Origin: Micromonospora yangpuensis
GTDB taxonomy: Bacteria; Actinomycetota; Actinomycetes; Mycobacteriales; Micromonosporaceae
Reading direction: 5' to 3'
Length of the DNA: 64,000 nucleotides
Assembly (NCBI RefSeq): GCF_900091615.1
Contig: NZ_FMIA01000002.1
Span: 6,307,001-6,371,000 of the forward strand
The notes beneath the pieces were generated by a model. That model did not search any database. It was not told where the DNA came from and saw only the letters and a list, made by a program, of their open reading frames with translations. Position numbers and translations under genes: made by a program. This document shows positions 1 through 9,134 of this stretch, piece after piece. Each line of letters opens with the position of its first letter. The stretch's first letter is position 1.

Positions 1-1
1 C

Positions 2-670
2 CGTGAGTCGGAGGCCCGCCGGCGGGTGACCGAGGAACGGCTGCGGATCGCGCGTGACCTGCACGACGTCGTCGCCCACCAGATCTCCGTGATCAGCCTC
101 AACGCCGGGGTGGCCTCGTCCACCCTGCGAACGCGGCCGGAGCGGGCGGAGCAGTCCCTCGGTGTGATCCGAAGCGCCGCCCGGACGGTGCTCACCGAGA
201 TCGGCGACCTGCTCCGGGTGCTGCGCGCCTCCGACGACGACCCGGCCAACCGGGCAGCCGTCCCACAGCCCGGTCTCGACCAGCTCGACCGGCTGGTCCG
301 CGGGTTCGTCGAAGCCGGACTCAGCGTCTCGGTACGGACCACGGGAGATCTCTCGACGGTCACCGGCGCCGTCGACGTGGTCGCGTACCGCGTCGTCCAG
401 GAAGGCCTCACCAACGCGCACAAGCACGGCACCGGGCACCGGGCACACGTCCTGATCGAGCTCGGTGACCAGCAAGTCACGGTGGTCGTCACCAATCCCG
501 CCCCGCTCGGGGCGGCGGACGACCGGCCGGAGGCGGCATCGGGCGGCCACGGCCTCGTCGGCCTGCGGGAACGCGTCGCCTCCGTCCGCGGCGTCGTGGA
601 GACCGGGTTGTCGACCAGCGGCTTCCGGCTCGCCGCCTGCCTACCCCTACCGAAAGAGGATCCGCGGTGA
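2..670 (+). CDS. Sensor histidine kinase, NarL/DesK type (5' truncated by window edge)
   Basis: C-terminal part of a two-component histidine kinase. The frame is open to base 2, so the sensor part lies outside the window. A HisKA_3 dimerisation/phosphoacceptor helix is visible (RIARDLHDVVAHQISVIS, the phosphorylated His being in DLHD), followed by a HATPase_c domain with the N box (VVQEGLTNAHKHG) and a G box (GGHGLVGLRERV). It should autophosphorylate and pass phosphate to the response regulator encoded next, whose GTG start overlaps this gene's TGA (GTGA). The signal sensed cannot be deduced. The family assignment is secure from the motifs. Confidence 0.93.
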   Translation, partial: RESEARRRVTEERLRIARDLHDVVAHQISVISLNAGVASSTLRTRPERAEQSLGVIRSAARTVLTEIGDLLRVLRASDDDPANRAAVPQPGLDQLDRLVRGFVEAGLSVSVRTTGDLSTVTGAVDVVAYRVVQEGLTNAHKHGTGHRAHVLIELGDQQVTVVVTNPAPLGAADDRPEAASGGHGLVGLRERVASVRGVVETGLSTSGFRLAACLPLPKEDPR

Positions 671-1362
671 CGACCGTGCTTGTGGTCGACGACCAGCCAC
701 TCATCCGTCAGGCCGTGACAGACATCCTGGTCGACCAGGCAGGCATCAGGGTCGTCGGGGAAGCGGTAAACGGCACGGAGGCGGTGGCGCTGGCCGCCTC
801 GCTCCGCCCCGACGTCGTGTTGATGGACATCCGGATGCCGGAACTCGACGGCATCGGGGCCACCGCCGCGATCTGCGCCGACCCGACGTTGGCCGAGACC
901 CGGGTGCTCATCCTCACCACCTTCGAGGAGGACGAGTACCTGGTGGCGGCCCTGCGGGCCGGTGCGAGCGGGTTCATCGGCAAGGGCGCGGAGCCCGAGG
1001 AGATCGTCCGGGCCGTACGCGCGGTGCACGCCGGCGACGCGCTGCTCTCGCCGGCTGCCACCCGCAGCCTCATCGAGAAGTACGTGCTGGCCGCCCCCGA
1101 CCTGGCCCTGGCCAGGACGCACCGGCCGAACCCCGCCGCCGAGAAGCTGGAGCAGTTGACCGACCGGGAACGGGAGGTGCTGCTGCTGGTGGCGCGGGGC
1201 CGGTCGAACCAGGAGATCGCCCGGGAACTCGTCATCTCACCGCACACGGCGAAGACCCACGTGAACCGCATCATGGCCAAGCTGTACGCGCACGACCGGG
1301 CCCAGCTGGTCGTGCTCGCCTACGAGAGCGGCCTGCTTCCCGTACCCGGGCAGTCAGCCTGA
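667..1362 (+). CDS. NarL/LuxR-family response regulator
   Basis: 231-aa response regulator. The N-terminal receiver has the acidic pocket (VVDDQPL) and the phosphoacceptor Asp in DVVLMDIRMPELDG, with the switch Thr in LILTTFEEDEY. The C-terminal LuxR-type HTH is LTDREREVLLLVARGRSNQEIA through SPHTAKTHVNRIMAKL. It is translationally coupled (GTGA) to the preceding kinase, so the two form a cognate pair. Its targets are unknown; the esterase gene downstream has its own promoter-like elements, so co-regulation is only a guess. Confidence 0.95.
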   Translation: MTTVLVVDDQPLIRQAVTDILVDQAGIRVVGEAVNGTEAVALAASLRPDVVLMDIRMPELDGIGATAAICADPTLAETRVLILTTFEEDEYLVAALRAGASGFIGKGAEPEEIVRAVRAVHAGDALLSPAATRSLIEKYVLAAPDLALARTHRPNPAAEKLEQLTDREREVLLLVARGRSNQEIARELVISPHTAKTHVNRIMAKLYAHDRAQLVVLAYESGLLPVPGQSA

Positions 1363-1450
1363 GTGGCGGCGGGACGCGGGTCGGGCAGCACCGTCCGCCG
1401 GCAGGCGCCGTGACCAGGGACAACCACCCCGCAACAGCACCGCAACACCC

Positions 1451-1480
1451 TTGACATCGATTGGTGTGTCCGGCGACACT
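1451..1480 (+). promoter_or_regulatory. Candidate promoter of the esterase gene
   Basis: A perfect TTGACA (-35) at 1451-1456 is followed after 18 bases by GACACT (1475-1480) as a weak -10. It lies about 85 bases before the esterase start, in the only non-coding stretch between the regulator and esterase genes. The -10 match is poor, so confidence is moderate. Confidence 0.45.
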
Positions 1481-1483
1481 ACC

Positions 1484-1505
1484 GACGCTAATTCGATTTA
1501 GCGTC
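1484..1505. promoter_or_regulatory. Perfect 22-bp interrupted palindrome, candidate operator
   Basis: Arms GACGCTAA (1484-1491) and TTAGCGTC (1498-1505) are exact reverse complements around a 6-base spacer that is itself partly symmetric. The site begins a few bases after the candidate -10, where a repressor would block transcription of the esterase gene. The binding protein is not identifiable here. Confidence 0.5.
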
Positions 1506-1564
1506 CGAACCAGACCAGGAGATCCGCAACCGGCCACGCACCCCCCACAGAGGAGTTCCTTCAG

Positions 1565-3193
1565 TTGAGGACAACGATCGGAAGACGCCGACTCGGGCGC
1601 GCCGTCACGGTGCTCGCCTGCCTGTCCCTCGGCGCGGGCGCCGTCGCCCCCGCTCCGGCCGTCGCCGGCAAACCCCGGCCCGCGACCGCCGAGGGGGCGA
1701 CCGTCACGGCGGACCGCCACTCGCCGACCGGGTACACCGTCACGTTCGTCTACCGCAACCCGAACGCCACCCAGGTACGCCTGGCCGGCGACCTGACCCT
1801 GCTCGACGTCGGCACCGGCACCACCCGGTACCAGCCGGAGGAATGGAAGCCGGGGCGGTACCACGCCGGCGGGACCGAGTTCCTGCGGGACATGACCAGG
1901 GACAAGCGGGGAAACTGGACGGTCTCGCTCCCGCTGCACGCCGGCGGCCTCAGTTACTGGTACCGGGTCTGGGACCCGAGCCGAGGCTGGGAGAACAAGC
2001 GCATCTGGGATCCCGCCTCGACGAACCCCAGGCCCCCGGGCGAGTCCTCGTTCCGGGTCCGCAACAACGACGTGCTCGACGCGGTGTACGTGCCGTACGC
2101 CGAGAAGCAGAACGACCCGGTGCTCAAGGAGCGGGCGGCGTACGAGCTGCCGGCGGCCAGGCGCTCGCAGCGGGGCACCGTCCAGTACATCCCCTACACC
2201 ACGATCCTCGGCGACAGTGGGCACCACCTCGGCGTCTACCTGCCGGCCAACTACGACGCCAAGCGTGCCGAGCCGTACAAGGTCGCGTATCTCGCGCACG
2301 GCATCTTCGGTGACGAGACCGACTTCATGGTCCCGGCCAACGTGCCGAACATCCTGGACAACATGACGGCCAAGGGCGAGATCGAGCCCACCGTGGTGGT
2401 GACCGTGGGCAACCACTTCACCGGCACCAGCCTCGGCTTCGCCTCGTACAACCAGACCAACGCCGCCAACAACCTGGTACGGACGGTCCTTCCCCTCATC
2501 GAGAAGAAGTACAACGTCTCCACCGACCGTACGGGGCGGGCCTACGCCGGGTTCTCCTACGGCGGCATGACCGGCGCCCACGTCATCCGGGGCTACCCGA
2601 CCACGTTCGGGTACTTCGGACACTTCTCCGGCAACCCCTCGCTGACCACCCAGGACTACGACGACGTCGCCGCCGCGGTAGGCGACGACGACCTCTTCGT
2701 CTTCCTCGGCAACGGGGTCTTCGAGGGCAGCCTCGACGTCCAGAACGCCATCGCGGACAACTTCCGGGCCCGCGGGTACGCCGCCGAGACGGCCCAGGTT
2801 CCCGGCGCACACGACGGGATGACGGCCAGCCAGCTCTTCACGATCTTCGCCCGGGACCACCTGTGGTCGGCCGGCACCGGCGCGGTCGGTACGGCGAAGA
2901 CCGTGGTGAAGGCGAAGGCCGCCCCCGCCTCGGTCGTCCGGGGCGGCACCTTCACGCTCGACGTCGAGGTGCGGGCGCAGTCCCGGCACAAGAAGTCCCC
3001 GACGGTGACCGGCGAGGTCGTGGTCACCTTCGGCGGCACCACCCAGGCGGTGGCGTTGGCCGGCGGCCGGGCCGTGGTCACGCTGCCGACCGCCGGACTG
3101 TCGGCGGGGACGTACCCGGTCCACGTCGCCTACTCCGGTGACCCGACCTACGCGCCCGCCGCCGCGCTCCACCAGCGGCTGCGGGTCCGATAA
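1565..3193 (+). CDS. Secreted alpha/beta-hydrolase esterase with N-terminal E-set and C-terminal Ig-like domain
   Basis: 542-aa exported esterase of the ferulic-acid/enterochelin-esterase type. A twin-Arg-rich signal peptide covers about residues 1-35 (RRRLGRAVTVLACLSLGAGAVAPAPAVAG). An E-set/CBM48-like domain follows (about 45-165), then the hydrolase with the nucleophile elbow GFSYGG and the catalytic His in PGAHDGMT. About residues 440-542 form a bacterial Ig-like repeat (SVVRGGTFTLDVEV, AYSGDPTYAPA), probably for substrate or wall binding. The TTG start is chosen because it opens the signal peptide and has GAGGAG just upstream. It probably removes ester groups from plant polysaccharide or a similar extracellular substrate; exact specificity is unknown. 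Confidence 0.85.
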   Translation: MRTTIGRRRLGRAVTVLACLSLGAGAVAPAPAVAGKPRPATAEGATVTADRHSPTGYTVTFVYRNPNATQVRLAGDLTLLDVGTGTTRYQPEEWKPGRYHAGGTEFLRDMTRDKRGNWTVSLPLHAGGLSYWYRVWDPSRGWENKRIWDPASTNPRPPGESSFRVRNNDVLDAVYVPYAEKQNDPVLKERAAYELPAARRSQRGTVQYIPYTTILGDSGHHLGVYLPANYDAKRAEPYKVAYLAHGIFGDETDFMVPANVPNILDNMTAKGEIEPTVVVTVGNHFTGTSLGFASYNQTNAANNLVRTVLPLIEKKYNVSTDRTGRAYAGFSYGGMTGAHVIRGYPTTFGYFGHFSGNPSLTTQDYDDVAAAVGDDDLFVFLGNGVFEGSLDVQNAIADNFRARGYAAETAQVPGAHDGMTASQLFTIFARDHLWSAGTGAVGTAKTVVKAKAAPASVVRGGTFTLDVEVRAQSRHKKSPTVTGEVVVTFGGTTQAVALAGGRAVVTLPTAGLSAGTYPVHVAYSGDPTYAPAAALHQRLRVR

Positions 3194-3199
3194 GCAGGG

Positions 3200-3243
3200 G
3201 GCGGTGGTGGACCGGCGACCCCGGTCGCCGACCCACCACCGCC
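3200..3243. terminator. Bidirectional intrinsic terminator-like hairpin
   Basis: GGCGGTGGTGG (3200-3210) pairs perfectly with CCACCACCGCC (3233-3243), and the interior can extend the stem. It sits between the convergent esterase and histidine kinase genes. There is no U tract, as is common in actinomycetes. Confidence 0.75.
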
Positions 3244-3266
3244 ATCGGTTCCGCCAGGGGCCGCCG

Positions 3267-5087
3267 TCACCCGGGACTGCTCGCCACCTCGGCCGGCAGC
3301 CGGACGGTGAACACGCTGCCCTCGCCGAGCACGCTCTGCACCGTCAGCGTGCCACCGTGCGCGCTGACCAGGTGCTGGGTGATCGCCAGCCCCAGGCCGC
3401 TGCCGCCGGTGGCCCGGTTACGTGACCCGTCCGCCCGCCAGAACCGCTCGAAGATCTTCGGCAGGTTCTCCGGCGCGATGCCCACCCCGGTGTCCCGTAC
3501 CGTGATCGTGGTGTCGCGGGCGGCGACGGTGACCGAGCCGCCGGGCGGGGTGTGGCGGATCGCGTTGGAGACCAGGTTGCCGACGATCTGACGCAACCGC
3601 ACCGCGTCGACCGGCAGCACCGGATCGTCGTCGATCCGCGTGCTCAGCTCCACACCGGCCGCCTGGGCGGTGCCCCGGTGGCTCTCCACCACCTGGGTGA
3701 GCACGTCCCCGACGTAGGTCGGCTCGGGGTGGATGCGCAGCGTGCCGGCGTCCGCCGCCGCCAGGTCGGCCAGGTCGTCGATGATGTGCTGGAGCAGCAC
3801 CGCCTCCTCGTGCAGCAGGCCGAGCAGTTGGGCGTCGGTCGGTGCGAGGTCGTCCTGGGCCGCCTCCAGCCAGCTGCGGATGTTGGTCAACGGGGTACGC
3901 AGCTCGTGCGCCACGTCGCTGACCATCGCCCGCCGCTGGGCCTCCGCCCGGTCCCGGCGCTGGATCGAGTCGTTGAGGGCGCGGGCCAGCCGGCCGATCT
4001 CGTCCGGGGCGGTCACCGGAGCGGGCCGCTGCCCGTCGACGGCCTCGGTGAGCACCCGCAGCGGACGGACCAACCGGCGGCCCACCAGCACCGTCACGAC
4101 GATGGTGGCGACCAGTACCGCACCGGTCACCGCCACGACGCGGGCGGTGTTCTCGCCGGACAGGGTGAACGTGGTCTGGTCGGTGCCGCTGTCCGGGGCG
4201 GTGATGAACAGCAGCACGGCCGGGGCCACGTACGGCTGCAGCAGGGTCCGCCGGGACTTCTCCACACAGCCGTCGAGCCGGGCCGGGCCGGTCGTCCTCA
4301 CCTCGGTCCCCAGCGCCTCCTGCGGGATGGGTCGTTGGCTCCGTTCGCCGTCGACCACGGCGACCACGTACGCCGAGAAGTCGGGCAGCACCTCCAGCTG
4401 GTGGCGTTTCTCGTCCAGGTCGAGGCAGCGGGCCGCCAGCCGGCCCAGCGAGCGCAGCGTCTTCGCCTCGGAACGGGTGGCCGTCGCCAGCGGATCCGGA
4501 CCACAGGCACCCGCCGCCACACCCAGGCCCGGCGTGGCCAGGACCACCTCGGGCCGGCCGTTGGGCTGCTCCTCGATGCGCGCGTCGAACCCGGACTGCC
4601 GGAGGCAGGCCAGTTGCTTCTCGGCGCGCTCACGCAGTTCGACGCGATCGGCGGGGGTGAGCCGGAACGGGCCGACCGCCCGACGGTCGATGCGGTCGGT
4701 GCCGCCGGTCAGACCGAGGTCCAGGTTCAGCGGATCCACCACGGCGGCCGGCCGGGCGGTACGCAGCGACGGGCCGGGCATCGTGTCCACGATGACCGTC
4801 CGGTCCTCGGTCGTCAGGGTGATCCGGCGGTCCAGCTCGGCGGCCCGTCGTTCGAGCACGGGACGTACGCCGGACCAGTCCGGGTGACCGGCGGCGTAGT
4901 CGACCAGCAGGTCGTACACGCTGGTGTTCTCGGCGAGCGAGCGGCCCTGCTCCTGGCTGATCGCCCGGGTGGCGGTCCGGGTGGCCAGCCAGGCGGTAGC
5001 GGCGATCGCGGCGATCGCGATCAGCACCGAGGTGACCAGCAGCCGGGTCACCAGGCTGTGCCGGATCGGCACCCGCCGCCCGCTCAC
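3267..5087 (-). CDS. Membrane sensor histidine kinase (OmpR partner class)
   Basis: 606-aa classical sensor kinase. The order is: TM1 at about residues 8-30, an extracellular sensor of about 270 residues with several Cys, TM2 (about 305-330, VAVTGAVLVATIVVTVLVG), HAMP, HisKA with the phosphoacceptor in SDVAHELRTPLTNI (about residue 393), and HATPase_c with N box (NLVSNAIRHTPPGG), DTGVGIA and GGSGLGLAI. The GTG start overlaps the stop of the response regulator (GTGA), which fixes the start and the pair. It probably controls the divergent export operon at 5882-9065, as is usual for this arrangement. Confidence 0.95.
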   Translation of the reverse strand: MSGRRVPIRHSLVTRLLVTSVLIAIAAIAATAWLATRTATRAISQEQGRSLAENTSVYDLLVDYAAGHPDWSGVRPVLERRAAELDRRITLTTEDRTVIVDTMPGPSLRTARPAAVVDPLNLDLGLTGGTDRIDRRAVGPFRLTPADRVELRERAEKQLACLRQSGFDARIEEQPNGRPEVVLATPGLGVAAGACGPDPLATATRSEAKTLRSLGRLAARCLDLDEKRHQLEVLPDFSAYVVAVVDGERSQRPIPQEALGTEVRTTGPARLDGCVEKSRRTLLQPYVAPAVLLFITAPDSGTDQTTFTLSGENTARVVAVTGAVLVATIVVTVLVGRRLVRPLRVLTEAVDGQRPAPVTAPDEIGRLARALNDSIQRRDRAEAQRRAMVSDVAHELRTPLTNIRSWLEAAQDDLAPTDAQLLGLLHEEAVLLQHIIDDLADLAAADAGTLRIHPEPTYVGDVLTQVVESHRGTAQAAGVELSTRIDDDPVLPVDAVRLRQIVGNLVSNAIRHTPPGGSVTVAARDTTITVRDTGVGIAPENLPKIFERFWRADGSRNRATGGSGLGLAITQHLVSAHGGTLTVQSVLGEGSVFTVRLPAEVASSPG

Positions 5088-5791
5088 CGCGGCGGCGCCG
5101 CGACGGTGCTCAGCTTGTAGCCCACCCCGAAGACGGTGACCAGCCAGGCCGGGCGCTGTGGATCGCGTTCGATCTTGCGGCGCAGGTTCATCAGGTGTAC
5201 GTCGATGGTCCGCTCGGTGGAGTTGCGGTCGATGCCGTGGGTGTGGTGCAACAACTGCGCCCGGCTGAATACCCGGTTCGGCTGCTCCGCCATCGCCGCC
5301 AGGATGGCGAACTCGCCACGCGTGCAGGCCACCCGGACACCGTCCACTGTCACCTGGTGCGCGGCGGTGTCGATTTCGATCGGGCCGATCCGGCGCGGAC
5401 CGGTCCCGGCCACCACCGGCGCGCCCCGGCCCGCCCGCCGCAACAGGGTACGGACCCGGGCCATCAGCTCCCGCGGGCTGTACGGCTTGGTCAGGTAGTC
5501 GTCGGCACCGATCTCCAGGCCGGTCAGCAGGTCGTCCTCGGTGGTGCGGGCGGTCAACATCAGCACCAGCACGTCGGACTCCCGGCGCAGGGCCTGGCAC
5601 ACCCGCAGGCCGTTCAGCACCGGCATCATCACGTCCAGCACCAGCAGGTCGGGGCGGGTCCGGCGGGCCGTGTCCAGCGCCGCCCGGCCGTCGTGCACCA
5701 CCGTGACACCGTGACCCTCTGCGGTCAGGTACCGGCGTACCACCTCGGCCTGGCGGGGATCGTCGTCGGCGACCAGAACCTGTGCGCACAT
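5084..5791 (-). CDS. OmpR/PhoB-family response regulator
   Basis: 235-aa regulator. The receiver begins MCAQVLVADDDPRQ and has the phosphoacceptor in DLLVLDVMMPVLNG and the conserved Lys in YLTKPYSPREL. The C-terminal winged-helix DNA-binding domain ends RTIDVHLMNLRRKI and GVGYKLS. The ATG at 5791 starts the receiver fold directly; longer upstream frames lack any fold. It is coupled to the kinase gene and divergent from the adaptor/ABC operon, its likely target. Confidence 0.95.
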   Translation of the reverse strand: MCAQVLVADDDPRQAEVVRRYLTAEGHGVTVVHDGRAALDTARRTRPDLLVLDVMMPVLNGLRVCQALRRESDVLVLMLTARTTEDDLLTGLEIGADDYLTKPYSPRELMARVRTLLRRAGRGAPVVAGTGPRRIGPIEIDTAAHQVTVDGVRVACTRGEFAILAAMAEQPNRVFSRAQLLHHTHGIDRNSTERTIDVHLMNLRRKIERDPQRPAWLVTVFGVGYKLSTVAAPPR

Positions 5792-5881
5792 GGCGGCGAT
5801 GATAGGTGCCGATTCCCGCCGGTGGGGCTTCGGCCGCCATACCTGACAGGTTCCTAACGACCGCTGGACACCCTCGTCGGC
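5792..5881. promoter_or_regulatory. Divergent promoter region between two-component system and export operon
   Basis: This 90-base gap must carry both promoters. On the minus strand TATCAT (5804-5799) lies about 8 bases before the regulator ATG, which would fit a leaderless transcript. Near the centre (about 5838-5860) is CCTGACAGG followed by TTCCTAACG, the type of direct/inverted element bound by OmpR-type regulators. The assignments are inferences. Confidence 0.35.
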
Positions 5882-7075
5882 ATGCATCCGTTGCCTGACG
5901 CCCCGACCGAGTTCATTCCACGGGTGGCCGATCCGCCCCACCGCCGGCGCGGCGTGCGGTGGCTCGTCGTGGGGCTCGTGGTGGCGGGACTGGCGGTCGG
6001 GTCCGGGATCGCGGTGACCCGGCACCGGGCCGCCGCCGAGCCGAAGCCGGAGCGCACGACCGCCGCCGCGACCGCACCGATCGAGCGCCGTGACCTCTCC
6101 ACCACCAGGACGCTGCCCGGCACCATCGGGTTCGGCGCGACCCGCCCGTTGGCCGGGCACCTGGCGGCGACGGTGACCTGGCTGCCGGAGGCCGGCGTCA
6201 CCATCAAGCGGGGCGGGCAGCTGTTCCGGGCCGACGACCGGCCGGTGGTGCTCTTCTACGGCAGCATGCCGTTGTACCGGGACATCGCCGGGGCGAACCT
6301 GGTCGGCCGGGACGTGCGGATCGTCGCGGAGAACCTCGCCGCGCTCGGCTACGCCACCGGCCGGCAGCCCGCGTCCGGCGAGCGGGTGCCCTCACCCGCG
6401 CCCACCGGCAACGCCACCACCGGTCCCGAGACCGGACCCCGCCGGGTACGCGACGGCGAGGGCGTGCTCACCGCGGCCCTGACCGCGGCGATCAAACGGT
6501 GGCAGGAGGATCTCGGCGTACCGGCGACCGGCACCATCCCGGTAGGACACGTCGAGGTCGCCAGCGGGGCGGTCCGGGTCGACTCGGTCACCGGGCAACC
6601 CGGTTCCCCGGCGAACGCGCCCCTGCTCGCGGTGACCGCCGTCCGCAAGGTGGTCACGGTCGGCGCCGAACTCGCAGACGCCGCCACGGTCAAGCGGGGG
6701 GACCGGGTCCGGGTCGGCCTGCCCGACGACCGTACGGTCCCCGGCCGGGTCCTCTCCGTCGGGCGTGCTCTCGCCGCGGCCGACAACGGCCCCGTCACCG
6801 GCCCACAACTGTTGACCGTGACGGTCGCCGTCGACAAGCCGCAGACCATCGCCGACCTCGACTCCGGTGAGGTGCGGGTGCACTTCGCCGGGCGTACCGC
6901 CACCGACGTGCTGGTCGCGCCGGTCGAGGCGTTGGTGGCACTGCGCGAGGGAGGCTACGCGGTGCAGACGCCCGGCGGGCTGGTGGCGGTGCGCACCGGC
7001 ATGTTCGCCGACGGCTGGGTCGAGATCACCGGCGACGGGCTGACCGAGGGCACCGAACTGGTGGTACCCGAATGA
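5882..7075 (+). CDS. MacA-like membrane-fusion adaptor with peptidoglycan-binding-like domain
   Basis: 397-aa adaptor of a MacAB-type export system. A short cytoplasmic tail precedes one TM helix (about 28-48, [19 protein letters not shown]). The extracytoplasmic part has a biotinyl/HlyD-like strand region, an inserted peptidoglycan-binding-like helix bundle ([10 protein letters not shown] and [22 protein letters not shown]) and a C-terminal beta-barrel ([21 protein letters not shown]). The adaptor is thought to couple the ABC transporter to the cell envelope. The stop overlaps the next gene's ATG (ATGA), giving a three-gene operon. The substrate is unknown; antimicrobial-peptide or lipid export is usual in this group. 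Confidence 0.88.
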   Translation: MHPLPDAPTEFIPRVADPPHRRRGVRWLVVGLVVAGLAVGSGIAVTRHRAAAEPKPERTTAAATAPIERRDLSTTRTLPGTIGFGATRPLAGHLAATVTWLPEAGVTIKRGGQLFRADDRPVVLFYGSMPLYRDIAGANLVGRDVRIVAENLAALGYATGRQPASGERVPSPAPTGNATTGPETGPRRVRDGEGVLTAALTAAIKRWQEDLGVPATGTIPVGHVEVASGAVRVDSVTGQPGSPANAPLLAVTAVRKVVTVGAELADAATVKRGDRVRVGLPDDRTVPGRVLSVGRALAAADNGPVTGPQLLTVTVAVDKPQTIADLDSGEVRVHFAGRTATDVLVAPVEALVALREGGYAVQTPGGLVAVRTGMFADGWVEITGDGLTEGTELVVPE

Positions 7076-7794
7076 GCGGGCGACCCGTGCTCTCGGTGCG
7101 CGACGCGTCGATGGTCTATCCGGGCGGGGTCACCGCGTTGGCCGGGGTGAGCCTGGACGTCACCGCCGGGGAACTGGTGGCCATCGTCGGACCGTCCGGT
7201 TCGGGCAAGTCGACCCTGCTCAACATCATCGGCACGTTGGACCGCCCCACCTCGGGCACCGTCCACATCGCCGGCCGGGACGTCGCGACGCTTGCCGACC
7301 GGCGACTGTCCGCCCTGCGGGCCCGGGAGATCGGCTTCGTCTTCCAGCAGTTCCACCTCTCCGACGGCCTGAGCGCGGCCGACAACGTCGCCACCGGTCT
7401 GCTCTACGCCGGGGTGCCGCGTCGGCAGCGGCGGGAGCACGCGGTGCGTGCCCTGGCCCGGGTCGGCCTGGCGCACCGCACCGGGCACCGTCCACCGCAG
7501 TTGTCCGGCGGCGAGAAGCAGCGCGTCGCGATCGCCCGCGCCCTGGCCAACCGCCCCTCGCTGGTCCTGGCCGACGAACCGACAGGCGCGCTGGACACCG
7601 CCACCGGGCAGTCCGTGCTGCGGCTGCTGCGGCGGCTCAACGAGGAGGGCACCACCATCGTGCTGATCACCCACGACCGCGACATCGCCGCGGCCCTGCC
7701 CCGGCGGATCGAGATCCGCGACGGACGGCTGGTCCGCGACGACACCGGGCCGGCAACCCGGCCGTCGGCACCCGCCGGTCCGGTGGCCCGGTGA
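7072..7794 (+). CDS. MacB-like ABC transporter ATP-binding protein
   Basis: 240-aa ABC ATPase of the LolD/MacB/FtsE group. Walker A is GPSGSGKST, the Q loop lies in FVFQQFHL, the signature is [15 protein letters not shown], Walker B is [12 protein letters not shown] and the H loop is ITHDRD. It pairs with the FtsX-type permease that follows and the adaptor that precedes. Its last codons and stop lie in the first copy of a 30-bp tandem repeat that also carries the start of the permease gene. Confidence 0.96.
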   Translation: MSGRPVLSVRDASMVYPGGVTALAGVSLDVTAGELVAIVGPSGSGKSTLLNIIGTLDRPTSGTVHIAGRDVATLADRRLSALRAREIGFVFQQFHLSDGLSAADNVATGLLYAGVPRRQRREHAVRALARVGLAHRTGHRPPQLSGGEKQRVAIARALANRPSLVLADEPTGALDTATGQSVLRLLRRLNEEGTTIVLITHDRDIAAALPRRIEIRDGRLVRDDTGPATRPSAPAGPVAR

Positions 7795-7855
7795 CGGACT
7801 CACGCCGGTCCGGTGGCCCGGTGACGGACTCACGCCGGTCCGGTGGCCCGGTGAC
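7773..7855. repeat. 30-bp tandem repeat, 2.8 copies, spanning an overlapping stop/start
   Basis: Units at 7773-7802 and 7803-7832, with a partial third at 7833-7855, are identical over the shared part. Each unit carries GTGAC, so the stop/start overlap of the ATPase and permease genes is present once as the real junction and twice more as in-frame GTG codons (7821, 7851). The permease N terminus therefore reads as a repeated [10 protein letters not shown] segment. Confidence 0.95.
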
Positions 7856-9065
7856 CGGGCGGTTCGACGGGGCGCCACGGCCGGTCCGGTTGGGCGTGGC
7901 GGACCTGCTCGCACTCGGCTCGACGGGCCTGCGGACCCGTCCGCTGCGGGCGGCGCTGTCGGCGCTGGGCATCGCGATCGGCATCGCCACGATGATCGTG
8001 GTGACCGGCATCCCGGCGTCCAGTCAGGCCGCGCTGCTGACGCAGCTGACCGCGCTCGGCACCAACACCCTCCAGGCGACGGCCGTGGAGCGCGACCCGC
8101 CGGCCCGGCTGCCGGAGTCGGCGGTGGGGATGGTCCAGCGCATCGGTCCGGTCACCGCGGTCAGCGCGGTCGGCAACACCCACACCCTGGTACGCCGCAA
8201 CGACCAGCTGGACGCCCTGGACGGCTCCGGCCTCACCGTGCTCGCCAGCCGCCTGGACCTGCTGCCCACCATCAACGCCCGGATCCGGACCGGCAGGTGG
8301 CTGACCCCGGCCACGGCGAACTTCCCCACCGTCGTGCTCGGCTCGGTCGCCGCCGGACGGCTCGGCATCGTCGACCTGCCCACCGGCCAGCCCGCGCCGC
8401 AGGTGATCATCGCCGACCGGCGGTTCACCGTGATCGGGGTGCTGGCCGAGACCCCGCTGTCACCGGACATCGACCGGTCGGTGCTGGTCGGGTGGGAGGC
8501 GGCCCGCAGCGAGCTGCGCTTCGACGGTCATCCGACGGTGATCTACGTCCGCTGCGAGGAGTCACAGTTGGAGGTGGTCCGGGGTGTGCTGGCCGAGACG
8601 ATCTCACCGGAGAGACCGGGCCAGGTGGTGGTGAGCCGGCCCTCGGACGCGTTGGCCGCCAAGCGGGCGACCGAGGGCAGCTTCTCCGTGCTCTTCCTGG
8701 CCCTGGCCGGGGTCGCGCTGCTCGTCGGCGGGATCGGGGTGGCCAACACGATGGTCGTCTCGGTCCTGGAGCGACGCGCCGAGATCGGCCTGCGACGGGC
8801 CCTCGGGGCGACCCGGGGGCAGATCCGGGGGCAGTTCCTGACCGAGTCGGTGGTGCTCGCGGTGCTCGGCGGCCTGGTCGGCACGACGCTGGGACTGCTC
8901 GTCACCGTCGGGTACGCCAGCTGGCAGGGGTGGCCGCTGGTGGTGCCGGGCGAGTCGGCGGTCGTCGGCGTCGGCGGGGCCGTCGTGATCGGCGTGCTCG
9001 CCGGCGTCTACCCGTGTGTACGCGCGGCCCGGCTGCCCCCGACGCAGGCCCTCGCCGCCGGCTGA
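7791..9065 (+). CDS. MacB/FtsX-family ABC transporter permease
   Basis: 424-aa permease with the FtsX/MacB layout: TM1 at about residues 50-75 ([19 protein letters not shown]), a large MacB_PCD-like periplasmic domain (about 80-285), then three TM helices in the C-terminal 140 residues ([54 protein letters not shown]) with the coupling motif [18 protein letters not shown]. The start is ambiguous because of the repeat: GTG at 7791, 7821 or 7851 would all work. 7791 is reported because it overlaps the ATPase stop. Confidence 0.93.
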   Translation: MTDSRRSGGPVTDSRRSGGPVTGRFDGAPRPVRLGVADLLALGSTGLRTRPLRAALSALGIAIGIATMIVVTGIPASSQAALLTQLTALGTNTLQATAVERDPPARLPESAVGMVQRIGPVTAVSAVGNTHTLVRRNDQLDALDGSGLTVLASRLDLLPTINARIRTGRWLTPATANFPTVVLGSVAAGRLGIVDLPTGQPAPQVIIADRRFTVIGVLAETPLSPDIDRSVLVGWEAARSELRFDGHPTVIYVRCEESQLEVVRGVLAETISPERPGQVVVSRPSDALAAKRATEGSFSVLFLALAGVALLVGGIGVANTMVVSVLERRAEIGLRRALGATRGQIRGQFLTESVVLAVLGGLVGTTLGLLVTVGYASWQGWPLVVPGESAVVGVGGAVVIGVLAGVYPCVRAARLPPTQALAAG

Positions 9066-9085
9066 GCAGCCGGACGGACGAAGAA

Positions 9086-9116
9086 GCGCGGCGGCCGGGG
9101 AATCCGGCCGCCGCGC
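9086..9116. terminator. Strong hairpin terminator between convergent genes
   Basis: A 13-bp perfect stem (9086-9098 with 9104-9116, GCGCGGCGGCCGG and its complement) has a 5-base loop. It follows the permease stop and precedes the lipoprotein stop on the other strand, so it can serve both. Confidence 0.85.
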
Positions 9117-9134
9117 CTGCTGTCAGTCGCCGGG

